A stretch of 64,000 nucleotides of DNA. Source: Pseudeuparius sepicola. Its lineage: Eukaryota; Arthropoda; Insecta; Coleoptera; Anthribidae. The notes below the pieces were generated by a model that had not been told where the DNA came from, ran no database searches, and worked only from the letters and a program-made list of their open reading frames with translations. A program made the translations under genes and the position numbers. The DNA lies in contig OY987304.1 in the NCBI GenBank assembly GCA_963920635.1, positions 36,270,365-36,334,364 of the forward strand, written 5' to 3'. How positions within the stretch are numbered: position 1 is the first letter of the stretch; each line of letters starts with the position of its first letter. Of this stretch, positions 20,473-33,143 are shown piece by piece.

Positions 20473-22080
20473 ATCGAGGAAATGAATGAGAAGAAATTGG
20501 AAAATAAAAATAAAGTAATACTTTTTCGCCGATCGTCACTAAAACTATGTCAATAGGCTTTAAACTATCACTTTTTCCCCCTAGGCAAGTAAAATCTGTT
20601 AACTATCTAGGTAAATAAAGAGAATAAATGCCTACTAAGATGACGGTCAAACAGTAGATAGCTACACTATGTAACTATTATAATTATACCTGCAATTAAA
20701 GACACAGATATTAATGAAGGAATTATAACCTAAAAAAGACCATAAGCTCCCAAATCTTCAAGATTCGGATATAAATTAAAATAGTCTATTGTATAGCTGG
20801 CACTGAATGGAATTAATTTCTTTCGAGTATGACAGCACGAGCCGCAAGCGTGTGCTGCAAGTCATTTGACAATGGACATTCCCTTCATTCCCGATTTATA
20901 CACTATATTTTTTCTACTTCTCTCATTATAAGTGTTTAAGTTCAAATTAATTATTTTTATAAATAAATTAATTTAATTATAAACAAGTTGGTATTAACTG
21001 TCACCAGCGCCCATGTCGCCTTTGTTTTTCAAAAACTATGTAATTTAAATGAAGATTTATTTTTTCAGTTAAAAATAAGTGCTTTTTGGGTAAGGTATTT
21101 GATTTTTTGACACATTATTGTTTAGTGGAAGCATATATTATTTTCATGAAATAAGGTATTACTTGGTGCAAACAACAATAATTTTTACTTATAGCTTTTG
21201 GTTGTTTGGGTCAACCACATTGTTATTGGGTTTAAATTTGACCTTATTTGAGTTAAATAATATTGCGTACCATTTTATAGCTGTCTTACTCCGGAGAATG
21301 AAACATAGAAAGAAAGAGAAAATATGGGAAGGCAGAGGGCGCACTCTAATGTCGGCGTTCAGTGCAGTGTAAGTACACGCCTGTAGTCTTCCTAGAGGTT
21401 TTGTGCGCGCAGTTTTATTATCATTTATAGCCACCGAGTAGCCGAGTGTAGTGTGGTGTATTGTTTGTATTGTGTGTTTTCAACTTCTTGTGTAAGTATA
21501 CGCATAAACAATAATAGAAACAAATCTTAAAGAACTACTTGAAAAAGGTATATCAGATAGACCACCTGTATGATGATGAGGCGCTTTTCTTGGTATGTTT
21601 TGTATTTTTTTATACCAAATATAGTTTTTAATTGTATTTAAATAAATATTTTTATTGCTTTACGAATTATTGTGTTTTTCTAATCCAATTTTTATCTTTA
21701 TGAATTGAGTAAACTTATTGTTTTTTTATTTGAATCGACAAAACCTAAAGTTTGTGAATAATGATAAAGATAAAGGTTGCTTTACTTTAAATAACCAATA
21801 TTTTATTTGAGTGAATACCCTGAATGGGTAATTCAACCCACCACAGTTGTTTGACGCAACTTTCCTAATTTTTTAAATAGAATAAGTGTTTTTTAACAAT
21901 TTTAAATAAAAATTAATTTCTTCCAAATAATATTTTATTTGTCTCAAATTAAATGTTGCTTGTAAATTGAAACAAGCCAAAAGTTTTATTCAAAGTTAGT
22001 CTAGGGTTCGCCGTGTACAAGAATCAATTTTATTTGAGTTAAGTATCTCTTTCTATCTGTGTACTCTATTTAAATATGAA
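20473..22080. other. Non-coding stretch with two splice-donor-like sites
   Basis: AT-rich. Near 21290-21500 the sequence is more balanced and contains two GTAAGT donor-like sites (21369-21374 and 21492-21497) in similar contexts. Open frames there (84 codons plus, 81 minus) have no recognisable domain. Confidence 0.3.
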
Positions 22081-22780
22081 TACCGGACCTGTACACAGCG
22101 ATATTTCCGCAGCGTTTCCTACAGCAACCCGTGCATAATGACATTCCTACACCGGTTGCAAAAAAGCGTTTTAAATTGGTCATATTTTCCAACTAAAAAC
22201 AAAAACACAATGACGCCATATGTTTGCAGAAAAATATATTTGTATGATGCTCTGCAGATGGGAAGAGTATTGCGCGGCTATATGTTCGTGCGCATTTACA
22301 TAATATATTGCAATTCTCGTGGATACCTATTACAGACCATCCATCTCCACATTATCTTCTACCCAAACACGCATACGCTGCAAGATTGCCAAATATCTTT
22401 CTCTATGGAAATTGTCCAGGTTAGTGTGAACGGGCGTTTACACCGTCATGTACATTGCAGTTCCCAAGCGGCCTAGTCCATACGTACCCCATGTAATTTA
22501 TTAACCGTGTTATCCGGTAGATAAACGACGCTAAATAAAATCCAGTTATAATAGAGATGGACGCCATAACCTCCTAACGCGTTTTGAATCCGCCAGCATT
22601 AATTTCGCGGCTAATGGTCGCTGCCGGATTACGTCCGTAATGGAAACAAATTGCGCAAACCAGCAGAAGTTGCACCTCCCGGTGACCTAAAAACTGCCCA
22701 GAGAACAAGAGAGTCCCTCAGCCTCACAATACTCCAAACTAGGAGCACCCCAGAAGCAACCATATGCGGTTGTGTGGGGG
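22081..22780. other. Moderate-GC, CpG-retaining non-coding block
   Basis: Base composition is more balanced and CpG more frequent than in flanking DNA. There is a 112-codon frame at 22138-22476 without motifs. It has no repeat partner in the window, so it could be unique conserved non-coding DNA; that is inference. Confidence 0.3.
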
Positions 22781-23292
22781 AGAGGTGACATTATTTAGGC
22801 TCCATTGTCCTTTGCGGCTAGGGTCGATTTTTCCTGATAGAACTAGGATAGCATTTGCTCAAGTACTAAGGAAAGTAGCCTGGGACAATTAGTAAACCAC
22901 ACAGATGATAGGTAAAGCTATAATTAAGGAGCAGTACTTTCCCAATTAACATAGAAAGTAACGAATACTTATGTTAAAGTCTTTGTGACTTATAATAAGG
23001 ATTGGGGCAGAGAATGGAACTATAAATGCGTGATTAAAGAAGCATTTACTTTATGGTTCCGAAATATAGTGACTAGAACGTCGTAGATACCTTGATTGTT
23101 CCATATGTAGTAAAGTAATATCATCCACCCATATAAAAAACGCACACAGAACGAAAAACCTACGTAAATATAATTAAAAAAGACATTGTGGTAATGAATT
23201 TGTACATTAAATTTCAACCGATGCCCGGTTTGATCAATATGATGTTTTATTGGTCATTGCTTGAACTTAAGGTGATTGTGTGAGGTGTGATT
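22781..23292. other. AT-rich stretch, nothing recognised
   Basis: No repeat structure or coding signal noticed apart from short random frames. Confidence 0.35.
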
Positions 23293-23619
23293 ATCATTTC
23301 AGGGTGATGGTTTAATATTCGAAGGCATCATTACTATGTCAATACGGTCTTCCTCGTAATGTTTTTTTACATTGGCGTTATCACTTCAGGACATTGGCTC
23401 AATGTTACAAGTCATTATTATTATGTCGAAACGGTCATGCTCGTAGTGATTTCCTGTACATTGGTCTATCAGCTCAGGGCATTGGATTAATGTTCGAGGA
23501 CATTAATATTATGATATCACAGACATTCTCATGATGATTTATTATCATTGGTCAATCACTTCAGGGCATTGGCTTAATGTTCGATGACATTAATATTAGG
23601 ATTCGTCCTGATGATTTAT
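23293..23619. repeat. 88-bp tandem repeat, four diverged units, continuing past a MITE
   Basis: Units begin with ATCACTTCAGG-like sequence at 23293, 23380, 23468 and 23555 (period 87-88) and share CATTGGCTTAATGTTCGA and GACATTA. After the MITE the pattern resumes at about 24228 (ATCACTTCG...GGTTCAATATTCGATG), showing that the MITE inserted into the array. Confidence 0.75.
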
Positions 23620-24218
23620 TATACAGGGTGTGTCAGAACTCTTTTTTATTGATTATTCTGCAAAAAATGAACGGATTTTGTTTATTAGACAAATTATTCG
23701 ATTGGAACCAAATGGCTGTTCATACGTATCAAAAACAGATTGTACGAAAAAATTAAGTCAAATTCTGCTAACATTTTGCTAATGAGTATATACCGAGCAT
23801 ATACTGAGAAGGTACGGTAGGTCAGTTTCCATTTCCGACTTCTGGTTTAGCTGGAAGTAGCGGCCACTAGACAGCTTCTTGATCTATACTTGAATATTAC
23901 CTTCTGGATGTACTGTAATGAACATGTAAAAACCAATATGTTGGTTATTTTTAAATATTTATAGTCATGTTGTGTACATTATATTGCTGAAATCGCTGGA
24001 ATATACATATATACCAGGTGGCTCAAGGCCGCCACTTCAGGCTGAATGGGAAATCGAAAATGACAACTGACATTTTTATCATACTTCCTGTATATTCATG
24101 ATAACGTATACAATGGTTCGTATTTTTTCTAAACCATATTATTTTTTATAAATCGTTAAATCTGTTAACATTTAGCAATATAATCAATAAAAAAACGAGT
24201 AATGACACACCCTGTATA
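23620..24218. mobile_element. MITE with TATACAGGGTGTGTCA termini
   Basis: The left end TATACAGGGTGTGTCA is the reverse complement of the right end TGACACACCCTGTATA, and similarity continues inward through a T-run and TTATTGATTAT. About 600 bp, no ORF. TA dinucleotides at both edges suit a TA target duplication, as in Tc1/mariner-related MITEs. Confidence 0.8.
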
Positions 24219-24280
24219 CATACTTCTATCACTTCGTACCTTTGGTTCAATATTCGATGTAATTCTGATCTAAGTGCCCA

Positions 24281-25860
24281 ATTTTTACTTTTTGATTTTG
24301 GACGTTGGATTTTTTCAGTAGTTTTTACCTTTGAGTGCCAACGTTTTTTGAACAGAAAATAAAAAAGGATATTTTAAAATCTCTCACCTAATTTTATTTA
24401 GAAACCAATTTCTTATATAAAATGTACAATGGATAGGTAAAATCTAGGTCAAAATAACTAAGAACACAACAGCGAAAGTCTTATAGAACCGTTTATTAAA
24501 CATTTTTTAAATATTCCCATAAACATGTGTTTTGGAGTAGGAATTTGTAGACTGTATTCTATATAAAAAATTTGTCTAAAAAGGTTTGAAACATAACGCT
24601 ATTGTAATTATTTATGAAATGGCATGTTATTTTATATTTTTAGATAAGCAACATTTTTATGAGGTTTCATTTTGTCATTACTCGTGACTATAGGTACTTA
24701 CATCATCACACTGTACCTTAATGGACGTACTACTTTGCCTAATTTTTTTCCTGTTGCAATCTCTCTAATAGAGTTCTGATGATAGTCTTGCCTTACCATT
24801 CATCCTATAGGTATAACTTTTATTGTAGTACCTACTTCCTTTTCCGAGATTATTAGAAGTTCGACCCCATTCTCCAGTCCTATGCCAATAGTAAAGTCCA
24901 TATTTCTGAAAATACAACAAATTAAATTAAAAATAGCCTCAAAAATGCTGTTTATGTAACGAGTTAGGAAAAAATCTCTTACTTTTCCTAATTAGGACGA
25001 TTTGACACCCTTGAGTCTTCCAAATCTCCAACATTATGTATAGGTATATATCAAAATTTGAAGTATAAACTTTCAGCCTAAATCTTGACGGTTGTTTGTA
25101 AAATGGTAATTTTTCTCAGCTGAGTAGAGTCTATCGCACTAATTTCGTTTACACGATACCTGCTGTCCAGCAATGGTCATTTTTTTCTTGTGACAAGTTA
25201 TCAGATTTCAATGACCTTATAGTGTTTCGTCTGTATCTTCTGAGTGGTACATACTAAAACAATTATGACTAGATATTGATAACAACTAATACATTTTGAA
25301 GATGTTATTATCCAATGACACTTAGCACTTAGGTATTACTAATATAATAAATTAATGAAAACAGCATAGGTCTGTAGGTATAATATTTTGAATGTGTGTG
25401 AAAGTTTTCATAGTTTTCAGAGTTTAATTTCGCTGGATGTACACACACACAATCAAATATCCATTAAATTTCTTTGGATCAACAAAATTGTTCGAGGGCG
25501 TTTGATCGTGACTTATCATAACTTAAAGGTTAACCTTTTTTAAAGATGCGTTTAAACCGAAAATATACGCGGCGAGCGGTGGGGACCACTGTAAATCACT
25601 GTATTTTCTGTTACTTTAACCAAAGTCTAGAGTATTCTCTAGACTTTGCTTTAACCATAATATCGGAAATTTGCATATTTAATACCAGATTACTTACCTT
25701 AGTAAAACTCTAACAGAATCGTCACACTAACAGATCGTATTAGTATTATACGCACAGACACAGGATAACTTGACAAGTTAACACACCGGCAGAAAGTTTC
25801 ATACTAGAGTACAGCGTGATGGCGTTGGGACGTGGCAGGTCCACAATAAATAAAAAAGAC
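24281..25860. other. AT-rich non-coding stretch
   Basis: No gene or mobile element recognised. One perfect small hairpin at 25622-25647 (AAAGTCTAGAG, TATT loop, complement). Confidence 0.4.
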
Positions 25861-26400
25861 CAGTATTGATAACTTAGGACATTGTCGCAAGGCACAAGGA
25901 CATTGACAGCACGCATTAATATATTAACTAATGATATTGTTCCTTATATTTATGCTTAGGTACATTGGCTGATGTTTCTGAACATTACTATGATAATACA
26001 GTTGTATTAAACTATAAAACTGTACGTTGACATAATCACCACTAAACATTAGACAATTACGTTATACATCATAGCAACAACACAGAGTGATGAACGGTAC
26101 ATAATATTAAACACCTTGAAATCATTAAGTCAATGTATTTGTGCCTTGTTTCAATGCCCAATTTGCATTCACACAACGTATTATTCACTGTAGACATCAC
26201 TTTTTACATTGAGTTAACGACTTTAGTACATTATAATAATGTTCGTTGGATCATTATGTTAATGAACATGTTAATTACCTAATCACCAACATTCATTGTT
26301 ACAATCATTTTTGTTCATTGTGTCGATGAAAAAGGCATTGTGACAATGGCTCTGAAGTTAATCATTAGTGGTGATTAATATCATGCCAAGAATTTCTTTC
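25861..26400. repeat. Possible degenerate satellite rich in CATTG/CAATG words
   Basis: The words ACATTG, CATTGT, AATGTT and GTTCATTG recur at irregular spacing and resemble the core of the 88-bp array at 23293. No regular period could be established by eye, so kinship is only a suggestion. Confidence 0.25.
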
Positions 26401-26873
26401 TGTGCATAAACTACCCAGTTACTATAAAGATTTCCTATAAGTATTTTCTACTTGAAAGTCACCGACATCGGTAGCAGTTACTATGGATGTTACTAATATG
26501 TGTCGTCGAAGTAATTTTAGCCAAAAAGTTACAATCGCTGGTAATCGGGACTTCGCAGGGTCCGCGAGTGGGACTTTAAAGTTAGTTGCATAATGTTAAA
26601 CTTTGATCGTAACAGGGTAGTAACATTTATTTTAGGATTGTACTGTAAAGTAGCAGTAACTATACAATTTTATTCATCTGTGACTATAAAGTTCCCGGAA
26701 CTGTTAAAAATTACTCTGTTGTATAAGCTATATACTCTGAAGGAATTTCTGAATTGTTCGTTGTCCAATCGATAGCCCAGAGCAACAATTTTTAGGTTAG
26801 AATTTAGAAAATAGAGTGCCGCGATGTGGTGAAAAACAAGTACGTGGTTGTTTTAGTAATATATCTGTGTGGA

Positions 26874-27241
26874 ATGTCTAAATCAATCCAAAAGAAGAAG
26901 TACAGGCATTCAACAACATTTTACAGAAAATTAAAACAACAGTTAACATTAAATTCTAAAAAGCAAAATTTGGAAAGCTTTTCCAAAGTAATTGCTAAAC
27001 AAGCGAAACCGAGTGTAACAGAAATACAACACATTCGTGAGGAGACAGTTAATGTACAATCACAATGCAATTTAGAAAATTATGTGTGTGATTCAATAGT
27101 TGAAGACGATGATCAATCAGTTGATGGTGAAACGCGACCGTCACCACGATAGACTTACCCACTGTATGTCATTGCGCATCTTGTGACGCGTCAGTTGCGA
27201 ATCAGAATTTAAATTGCTCCATATGTTTTACACAGCAATAG
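26874..27241 (+). pseudogene. Unrecognised small gene remnant with a Cys cluster, frameshifted
   Basis: From ATG 26874 the frame is lysine-rich (KSIQKKKYRHSTTFYRKLK), then acidic (EDDDQSVDGE), and stops at 27152. Continuing in the -1 frame from about 27130 there is a compact Cys cluster (CHCASC ... CSIC) ending at TAG 27239-27241. A single indel near 27125-27135 would connect the two parts. An AATAAA lies at 27285-27290. The basic N-terminus, acidic middle and Cys cluster suggest a nucleic-acid-related or transposon-borne protein, but I do not recognise the family. Confidence 0.4.
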
Positions 27242-27299
27242 ATTCTTTTTTATGGTTTTTGCTTATTTTAAACGTTTTCTTTCAAATAAATGTTGTTAA

Positions 27300-29879
27300 A
27301 AATATGTAGATTATATTACTAGATAAATGAATGAATATTCTATTGATAAAAACACATTTAATAATTTGATAATTATAATTTTACAAATAATTTGATTTCT
27401 TTGTGTTTTAGGTATCTAAATAATACATTTATTGTAAGTAAGGTGAATTTCACTGATTTCACTGCAAAGATTTATTTATCAATAATAAATTATTAAACCG
27501 TCCTTGTTTATTTATTCTTGACTGACAGTTGTTTACACTTTTTTCTTGACACATTAAACTGTAAACTATAAAAAATCGTAAAATACAACCGCAGCCACCT
27601 ATTATTTTGAATTCGTGATTCGTTTCTGTCATACCGTGGGTAAGTGTATCGTGACTGTCACCACCTGAGACGAGAACTGAACACTGAACGTTTTTAGGTT
27701 AGGGATTATTAGTTCCATTTTAGTGGAAGACGCGACTTTATCGTCCCATGTATTGAGAGTTGCCTAATCTCACTAGGTATTTTAGTAGCTTTTGGGACTC
27801 CATCGTGTAACGCATGCAAAAATGAACCCAAATGGAGAGTAGCGTCACAATCTGTGGTAGCGTTATAGTTTCAAGAACTTGAAAGTCATTTTGGCGTAGT
27901 TCCAGTTGTAACTTTATAGTAGCATATACGTTAATCGAGAAAATAGGAACGATAGGTTACTAAAGACATAGGAAAAATTACCTTTAAGTGGCCAAATTAC
28001 TTTTTGAAGTAACAACCTTCTGATCGCGCCATGTTTTTGGCGTTAAATAATCATTGTCGTTTTGTGGGAAATAAAGAAAATTGTTAATTTATAAAGTGAC
28101 TGTAATTTTGTACATGAAATGCATATATTTCTTACGTACGAAGTATACGAAATTCAAACATGTTCGTTACATAGTGTTTTTCTGTTGAAATCGATAATAT
28201 TTGCAATTATTTTTTCTTAAAAAACGAATTTTTTATTGGCGCGATATTTTTTTCGAAATATCTCATATGGTTATCAGTAAACTGAAACGCGTTTTAAAAT
28301 TTATCCCCTGGATAATCGTAAAAACGCGATTTAAAAAGTGATATTTAACTGCTTATAAGGTAACCTAAAGTGGCGATAATAAATTATATGAAGTATCTAC
28401 CATTTCATAATAAATGAAAGCACATATTACTTTTAGAAAAAGAAAGGTATAGGTATATGATGTCGCTGTTACTATATCGCGAAATAGCAGCTTGGTGTTC
28501 CCCACTACCCGCGGTTACGTTAAAAGTAGTGGCAAAATAGGTTTCAAAAGCGTCCTGATAACCAAGTTGTTACTGAAAAATCATTCCCCATTTTAGTCAT
28601 TATAACGTGGTAGCCTGGTAATAAAGTGGTGGCTATTGTTGGTGGCCGTACACTTTGAAGTTCCTTTGATAGTCACAATTACAGTTTTGCGACTATAAAT
28701 GTTAATTGGGTTAAACCTAAATTTTACCCAGCGCTTTAGACCATCAGTGGTGTTTCTCCAAAGACATGTTGCATACGCTTTCCGGTGACATCGAATCGAA
28801 CCAAGATCGATCGAAGGTAGAAAAACGTGCAATTTAAAGAGTTCGCGACGCTACGAATGTCGCCACCGCGAAATCGCTTATTTGCTAAATAGTTAATTTT
28901 TTGAACGTGGCTTAGTTGTACAATGTCAAGTTTAGATAGAGACGTATGGACGTATCCAAGGGAGGAGGGGAAGGAGGTAATTACCCCCCAAGGACAACAA
29001 CTTAATGTGTGTGCTTTCTGTGATCAGAGCGTAAAGTGATGAACAGTGCATAGACAGACATGATTATTTTATGCCTATGTTTGACATGAGCCCTCCCAAA
29101 TAACACTTTTTGTTTTATAAATGTCGCGGGGAAGCAACCGTTACTAATATTATAAAACTTTAAGCCACGTTAAGAAGTTGCGAGACCTTTCCCGTTACAA
29201 TTAAGAAATCCTTATAGCCTTAAATCGACCAATTTATAACTGCGTCCTTCATTCTTTTGGTCACTTAAATTTCTTCTTAAGTGCCTTCGAACACACTTAT
29301 AAAACTTCTCTTTTATTCGTACTGCGCATGTCTTACAACATTTTACTTGTCTCTCTTGCCATTGTGATTTCATCTTTATCGTTTAAATTGAATTAGACAT
29401 TTCGTTTTCTCAATGTTGATATATATACCTAATATTTTGTTATATTTTTATCATAATAAGGTAGCGGAGGCAAACATGGCCCAGCGGGTAATATGGCCCA
29501 AAATCTCTAAGGCAAAAGCTGAAGTATTTATCAGCGATCTGGCAAGTCAGATAACTTCTTGTATATACGTCAGTACCAACGGCTGTATGGGCGACGGTTA
29601 TAAGAGAGCTTAGAGCTTAGTGCCTTGCTTTTGAACGCAGCCGCTAGTTAGATTCTAACCGCCTGCGGTTGTGGGAACGTATTTATAATTTTTAAGATAT
29701 TTCTTGACCACGTTTTTGTGTTGAGGATTAAAGTGAACGGTGTACACAATTAAGAGAGGTAAGTGTATGTTGTTAAGTATCTCTACTCAAAATATTTACT
29801 CGCTAATGAAACATTCTGTTTTTTTTTTCACCAATTATGTTGTGTGGATATCCTTTCGGTTAATAGAGATTTTGTGCAG
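27300..29879. other. Long non-coding stretch
   Basis: AT-rich, no complete element identified. Short frames (for example 79 codons minus at 28593-28832, 66 codons plus at 29413-29613) show no domain. A CpG-containing segment around 28720-28860 is the only compositional change. Confidence 0.35.
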
Positions 29880-30476
29880 CGAATTAAGCGATATACTGTC
29901 AAATTGGATTGCCTCTCTCTCCTAAACTTATCCGGCATCAAATCTACGAAAGGCGCAACCTATGAACCCTGCGCTCAAAAGATTAACAAGCCGATTGTGT
30001 CTGACTACTTTACCAAGATACCCGAACTAATGACAAAAATGGAACTTAAAGATAAACCTCAATATATCTCTAATATGAAAGAGAAAGGCTGCCGTCTCAC
30101 CATACACCATCAACAGCGCGTTATGCCTGATGGGAATGGAGTACGACGGGTCCATATTTATAGTAGTTGATCCTGAGCATGCTGAGAATGTAACAGTTGT
30201 GGCTTGTTGTAATGTTATGGGAAACTCTATTCCACCTATGGTATTATTTTGAGGTAAACGTAAAAAAAAAACGAGAATTCTGGGACAATCTACCTCATCG
30301 ATCCCTTGTAAAAATAGCACCTAAAGGATCTATGACTACGCAACTCATCATTGAATTTCTAAGACATTTCGATCAGTATAAATAGAACGAGCCTACACTT
30401 CTTGTATTTGATGGAACTTCCAGCCACTTAGATTTTACTATTGCTGAGACAGCTGAGTTTCTTGGTAAATTTTAGC
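29880..30476 (+). pseudogene. DDE_1 (pogo/Tigger-type) transposase remnant
   Basis: Reading across three frame changes, the plus strand gives segments typical of the DDE_1 catalytic domain: KINKPIVSDYFTKIPELM, EKGCRLTIHHQQ, AENVTVVACCN, GNSIPPMVLF, APKGSMTTQLIIEF and VFDGTSSHLDFTIAETAE. The second catalytic aspartate region (FDGTSSHLD) is present. At the first, the usual aspartate (NLDEKG in relatives) reads as lysine. A stop after MVLF, an in-frame TAG after FDQYK and a frameshift near 30174 show it is dead. No TIRs were found around it. Confidence 0.75.
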
Positions 30477-30713
30477 GTTGTTTAGCGGGACATTTAAATA
30501 TTTCTACAACTTTTTTGGCCAATAAACAATGTGTGGTATTTTAATGAAAAACCCGGCTCTATTACATGAAAGTACTGAATATGTTCTCTTTTTCTAATAA
30601 TATAAATTACGTAATTTCTGCCTAGTGAAAATGTCCGGTCATGAATTTTTTTCTGCAACTCACCGCCCCCCACCCCCAAAAGCGGACAGTGTTGTTGTCT
30701 ACCAACTCTTTAT

Positions 30714-32160
30714 CATAAATAATAATAATAATAATAAATTTATTTCCATATTTACAAACAGAAGAAAAGAACAAACGTACTAATATACCTACCTAATGTA
30801 TAGATGCATTTCAAATATAATATACTGAATAATACAAATTGGAAATAAATAGAAGAAAATAACCCACTGGAATCCGAAGATTGTACGTAGGTTCCCCTCT
30901 TCCTTTTCCTCCCCTTAATCAAAAAGTAATCATAATTAACAATAAGAACAAAAAGAACAAGTACCTTGTGCTTTCTTACAAAAAGTGTTAGCGCAGTTAA
31001 ATGAATGCAGGCAAGTGAATGCAGGTAAGTAAAACACTATATCACGTATAAAACATAGCCTCAAAGAAATCAAAAAATTCTGTTCAACAGACTGCCAAGA
31101 AACCTTCTTGGCGTTCTTAAAATCCACCTGTTCATATCTTTTTTAAATTTGTTGTTTTCCTTTAAATTTTGTATATTATCAGGAATATGTTTATATATAT
31201 ATTCACAGCGAGGAAATTAATTGACCTCTGCCCAACATTTTTTTGTGTCCTGATAATTTTAATTTTTTATTTTGTTTGTACCGCGTATCATGTAGATGTT
31301 CTATGTGTACTAATAAATGTCTTCTTTTTTTATGTTGTAGGAACAGTATTTTGGAACAACAAATTTGCTGCTCCCCATCCAGCTATTCCATATTGAATAT
31401 GTGGTAGTACTAAGGCAAAGTAATAACTTTTTATTTGTTCATTTCTTAATATCTTAGCTAATTCTTTAAACTTGAACAAGATAAAACGCAGTTTATTCAC
31501 AACATATTTTACATGTACATCCCATTTTAGATATTTATCAATCTTTATCCCCAGGCATCCTATGTTGTCTACTTGGTTAATTTCAAAATTTGAGTTGCTG
31601 TCTGTTCTTTGAAGACGATCAAAATTTCGTCTTTTGCGTTTATTACAGCTGAAAGCACTAAAGTAGGTCTTACTAAATTTTTTTTCAGTTGCAGCATTAC
31701 TTGTTCCGACTTTTTCTTGACTTCATTCCAAGAATTCTCAGAAACTAGCACCACCGTGTCATCCGCAAATGAGAATATTGACCCAGAAGACAGAGACTCA
31801 TTATTAAGTAAACCGTTTATGTACACAGAGAATAGAATTGGTCCGAGGACGGATCCCTGCGGCACACCATACTCAATAACACCCATGTCACTTCGGCTTC
31901 CATCAACATCCACACACTGCTCCCTATTTGCAAGGTAAGATTTTATTAGAGACAACACAGTACCCCTAAATCCAAGGTCCTCGACAACACCGACGAAATG
32001 GACTATAGCTTCTTTCTAATCAGTTAGGAGCACCACCTTCGTGTTAGGTCTGCGACCTTCCTTAAACTCCTGACACTTTTTTCTGAATTAAAACAGCCAA
32101 TGTGTTAAATAATGTATTTAAGTCAGTCTCATACCAAGGGTTTAGGATTATTATAACAAA
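30714..32160 (-). mobile_element. 5'-truncated CR1/jockey-type LINE
   Basis: On the minus strand the element ends with a (TTA)n tail at 30715-30738 and a lysine-rich C-terminal ORF remnant (NIQNLKENNKFKK..., about 31100-31180). Upstream it carries RT core motifs (31569-32000). Tail type and C-terminal pattern resemble the fragment at 17225-17953. Confidence 0.7.
31100..32005 (-). pseudogene. LINE reverse transcriptase fragment
   Basis: The minus-strand frame at 31569-31958 and just upstream includes VEDLGFRGTVLSLIKSYL, RT motif B (YGVPQGSVLGPILFSVYI) and motif C (FADDT) in the right order and spacing for a jockey/CR1-group RT. Motif A is lost or lies in the decayed part beyond ~32000. Downstream the frame breaks before the C-terminal remnant near 31100-31300. 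Confidence 0.8.
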
Positions 32161-32189
32161 CAGCCACTCAGATTCCTCCTCCTGCCTCC

Positions 32190-32470
32190 CCAAATCCTTT
32201 TAATATTATTTAAACTCCCCCATAAGCCGGCACAGCTTTCGCCAACAATCGCGGGGTCATTTCACGCTTCGCACCCCATCCGGCACCCCTGAAAGGCGCC
32301 CCGGCGCCTTTGTCTGGGCCGCGTCCCCCACCGCCATTGACGCCTTTGAGGCGAAAAAGCGCCGGTGCAATCAAAGGAACGCCGCCGCCTTCTGGGTCTC
32401 GGCTGCGGCGCGGAGGCGGCTCCGCGGGAACTGAATTATCGGAGCGACAGGGCAGGGCAACGACGTGACT
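32190..32470. other. CpG-rich island in AT-rich DNA
   Basis: Strikingly GC- and CpG-rich, with runs such as GGCGCCCCGGCGCC and GCGGCGCGGAGGCGG; no long ORF and no repeat partner found. It could be a promoter-type island, a conserved regulatory block or a GC-rich element fragment. Confidence 0.45.
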
Positions 32471-33143
32471 CCTAAAATACTGCTGCCGATGCGGTTACTT
32501 ACTATTTTCACGTCCACGTGACTTCCTATAATAATCGTAAAATTAAATTTGTCAGCTTCGCGGTTCCTTCCATTTCGTCATTAAATCTATCAAGAAATCT
32601 AAGACGAATTATCTAATTAAGATACATACATAATAATGGGAACGTCTCCCTAGGTTGTATTATTCATCTTTGCTATTTATTAATGCGAAAGTCCAACTGA
32701 AAATTTTTGCATCGCACGACAGGCCAGTGGCATGGCGTAGCTTGAAATGCGTTCTTAGCCAATATCAATGAAAAGGTAGTCAATTTTGACTTACATGTTT
32801 ATTTTATGATACTATCGTAATCAATTAAGAAATTTTCAATAAAAACGATGTTAAAAAATAATAACATTAATCCTATTTCCAAACAAAACCATGCACTTTA
32901 TCGTACTAAAAGTTGGAAGGAATTTGAAGAAGTAATATAGAGAAAAAATATAGTTTTAGGGCTTCTTTCAAAGGTAGCTTGTTAAATATTAACCTGTGAA
33001 ACGAAATCCCGGGCTTTTGCTTTTCACTTCTGCTTTTGCAACCAAACGCTGAACAATTCACCATCGTAAGAGTATATTTTCCCCTTAATCACTTTTACTT
33101 TTAATTCACAAATTCACGAAATTAACTCATAACGTACTCGCTT
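32471..33143. other. AT-rich non-coding stretch
   Basis: No coding signal, tandem repeat or TIR noted. Confidence 0.35.

Noticed and set aside
25622..25647. 11-bp hairpin as a terminator
   Set aside because: Rho-independent terminators do not apply in this eukaryotic context, and no neighbouring transcript unit is seen.
29413..29613. 66-codon ORF near the DDE remnant as its N-terminus
   Set aside because: No HTH or CENP-B-like pattern, and the frame is not continuous with the DDE segments.
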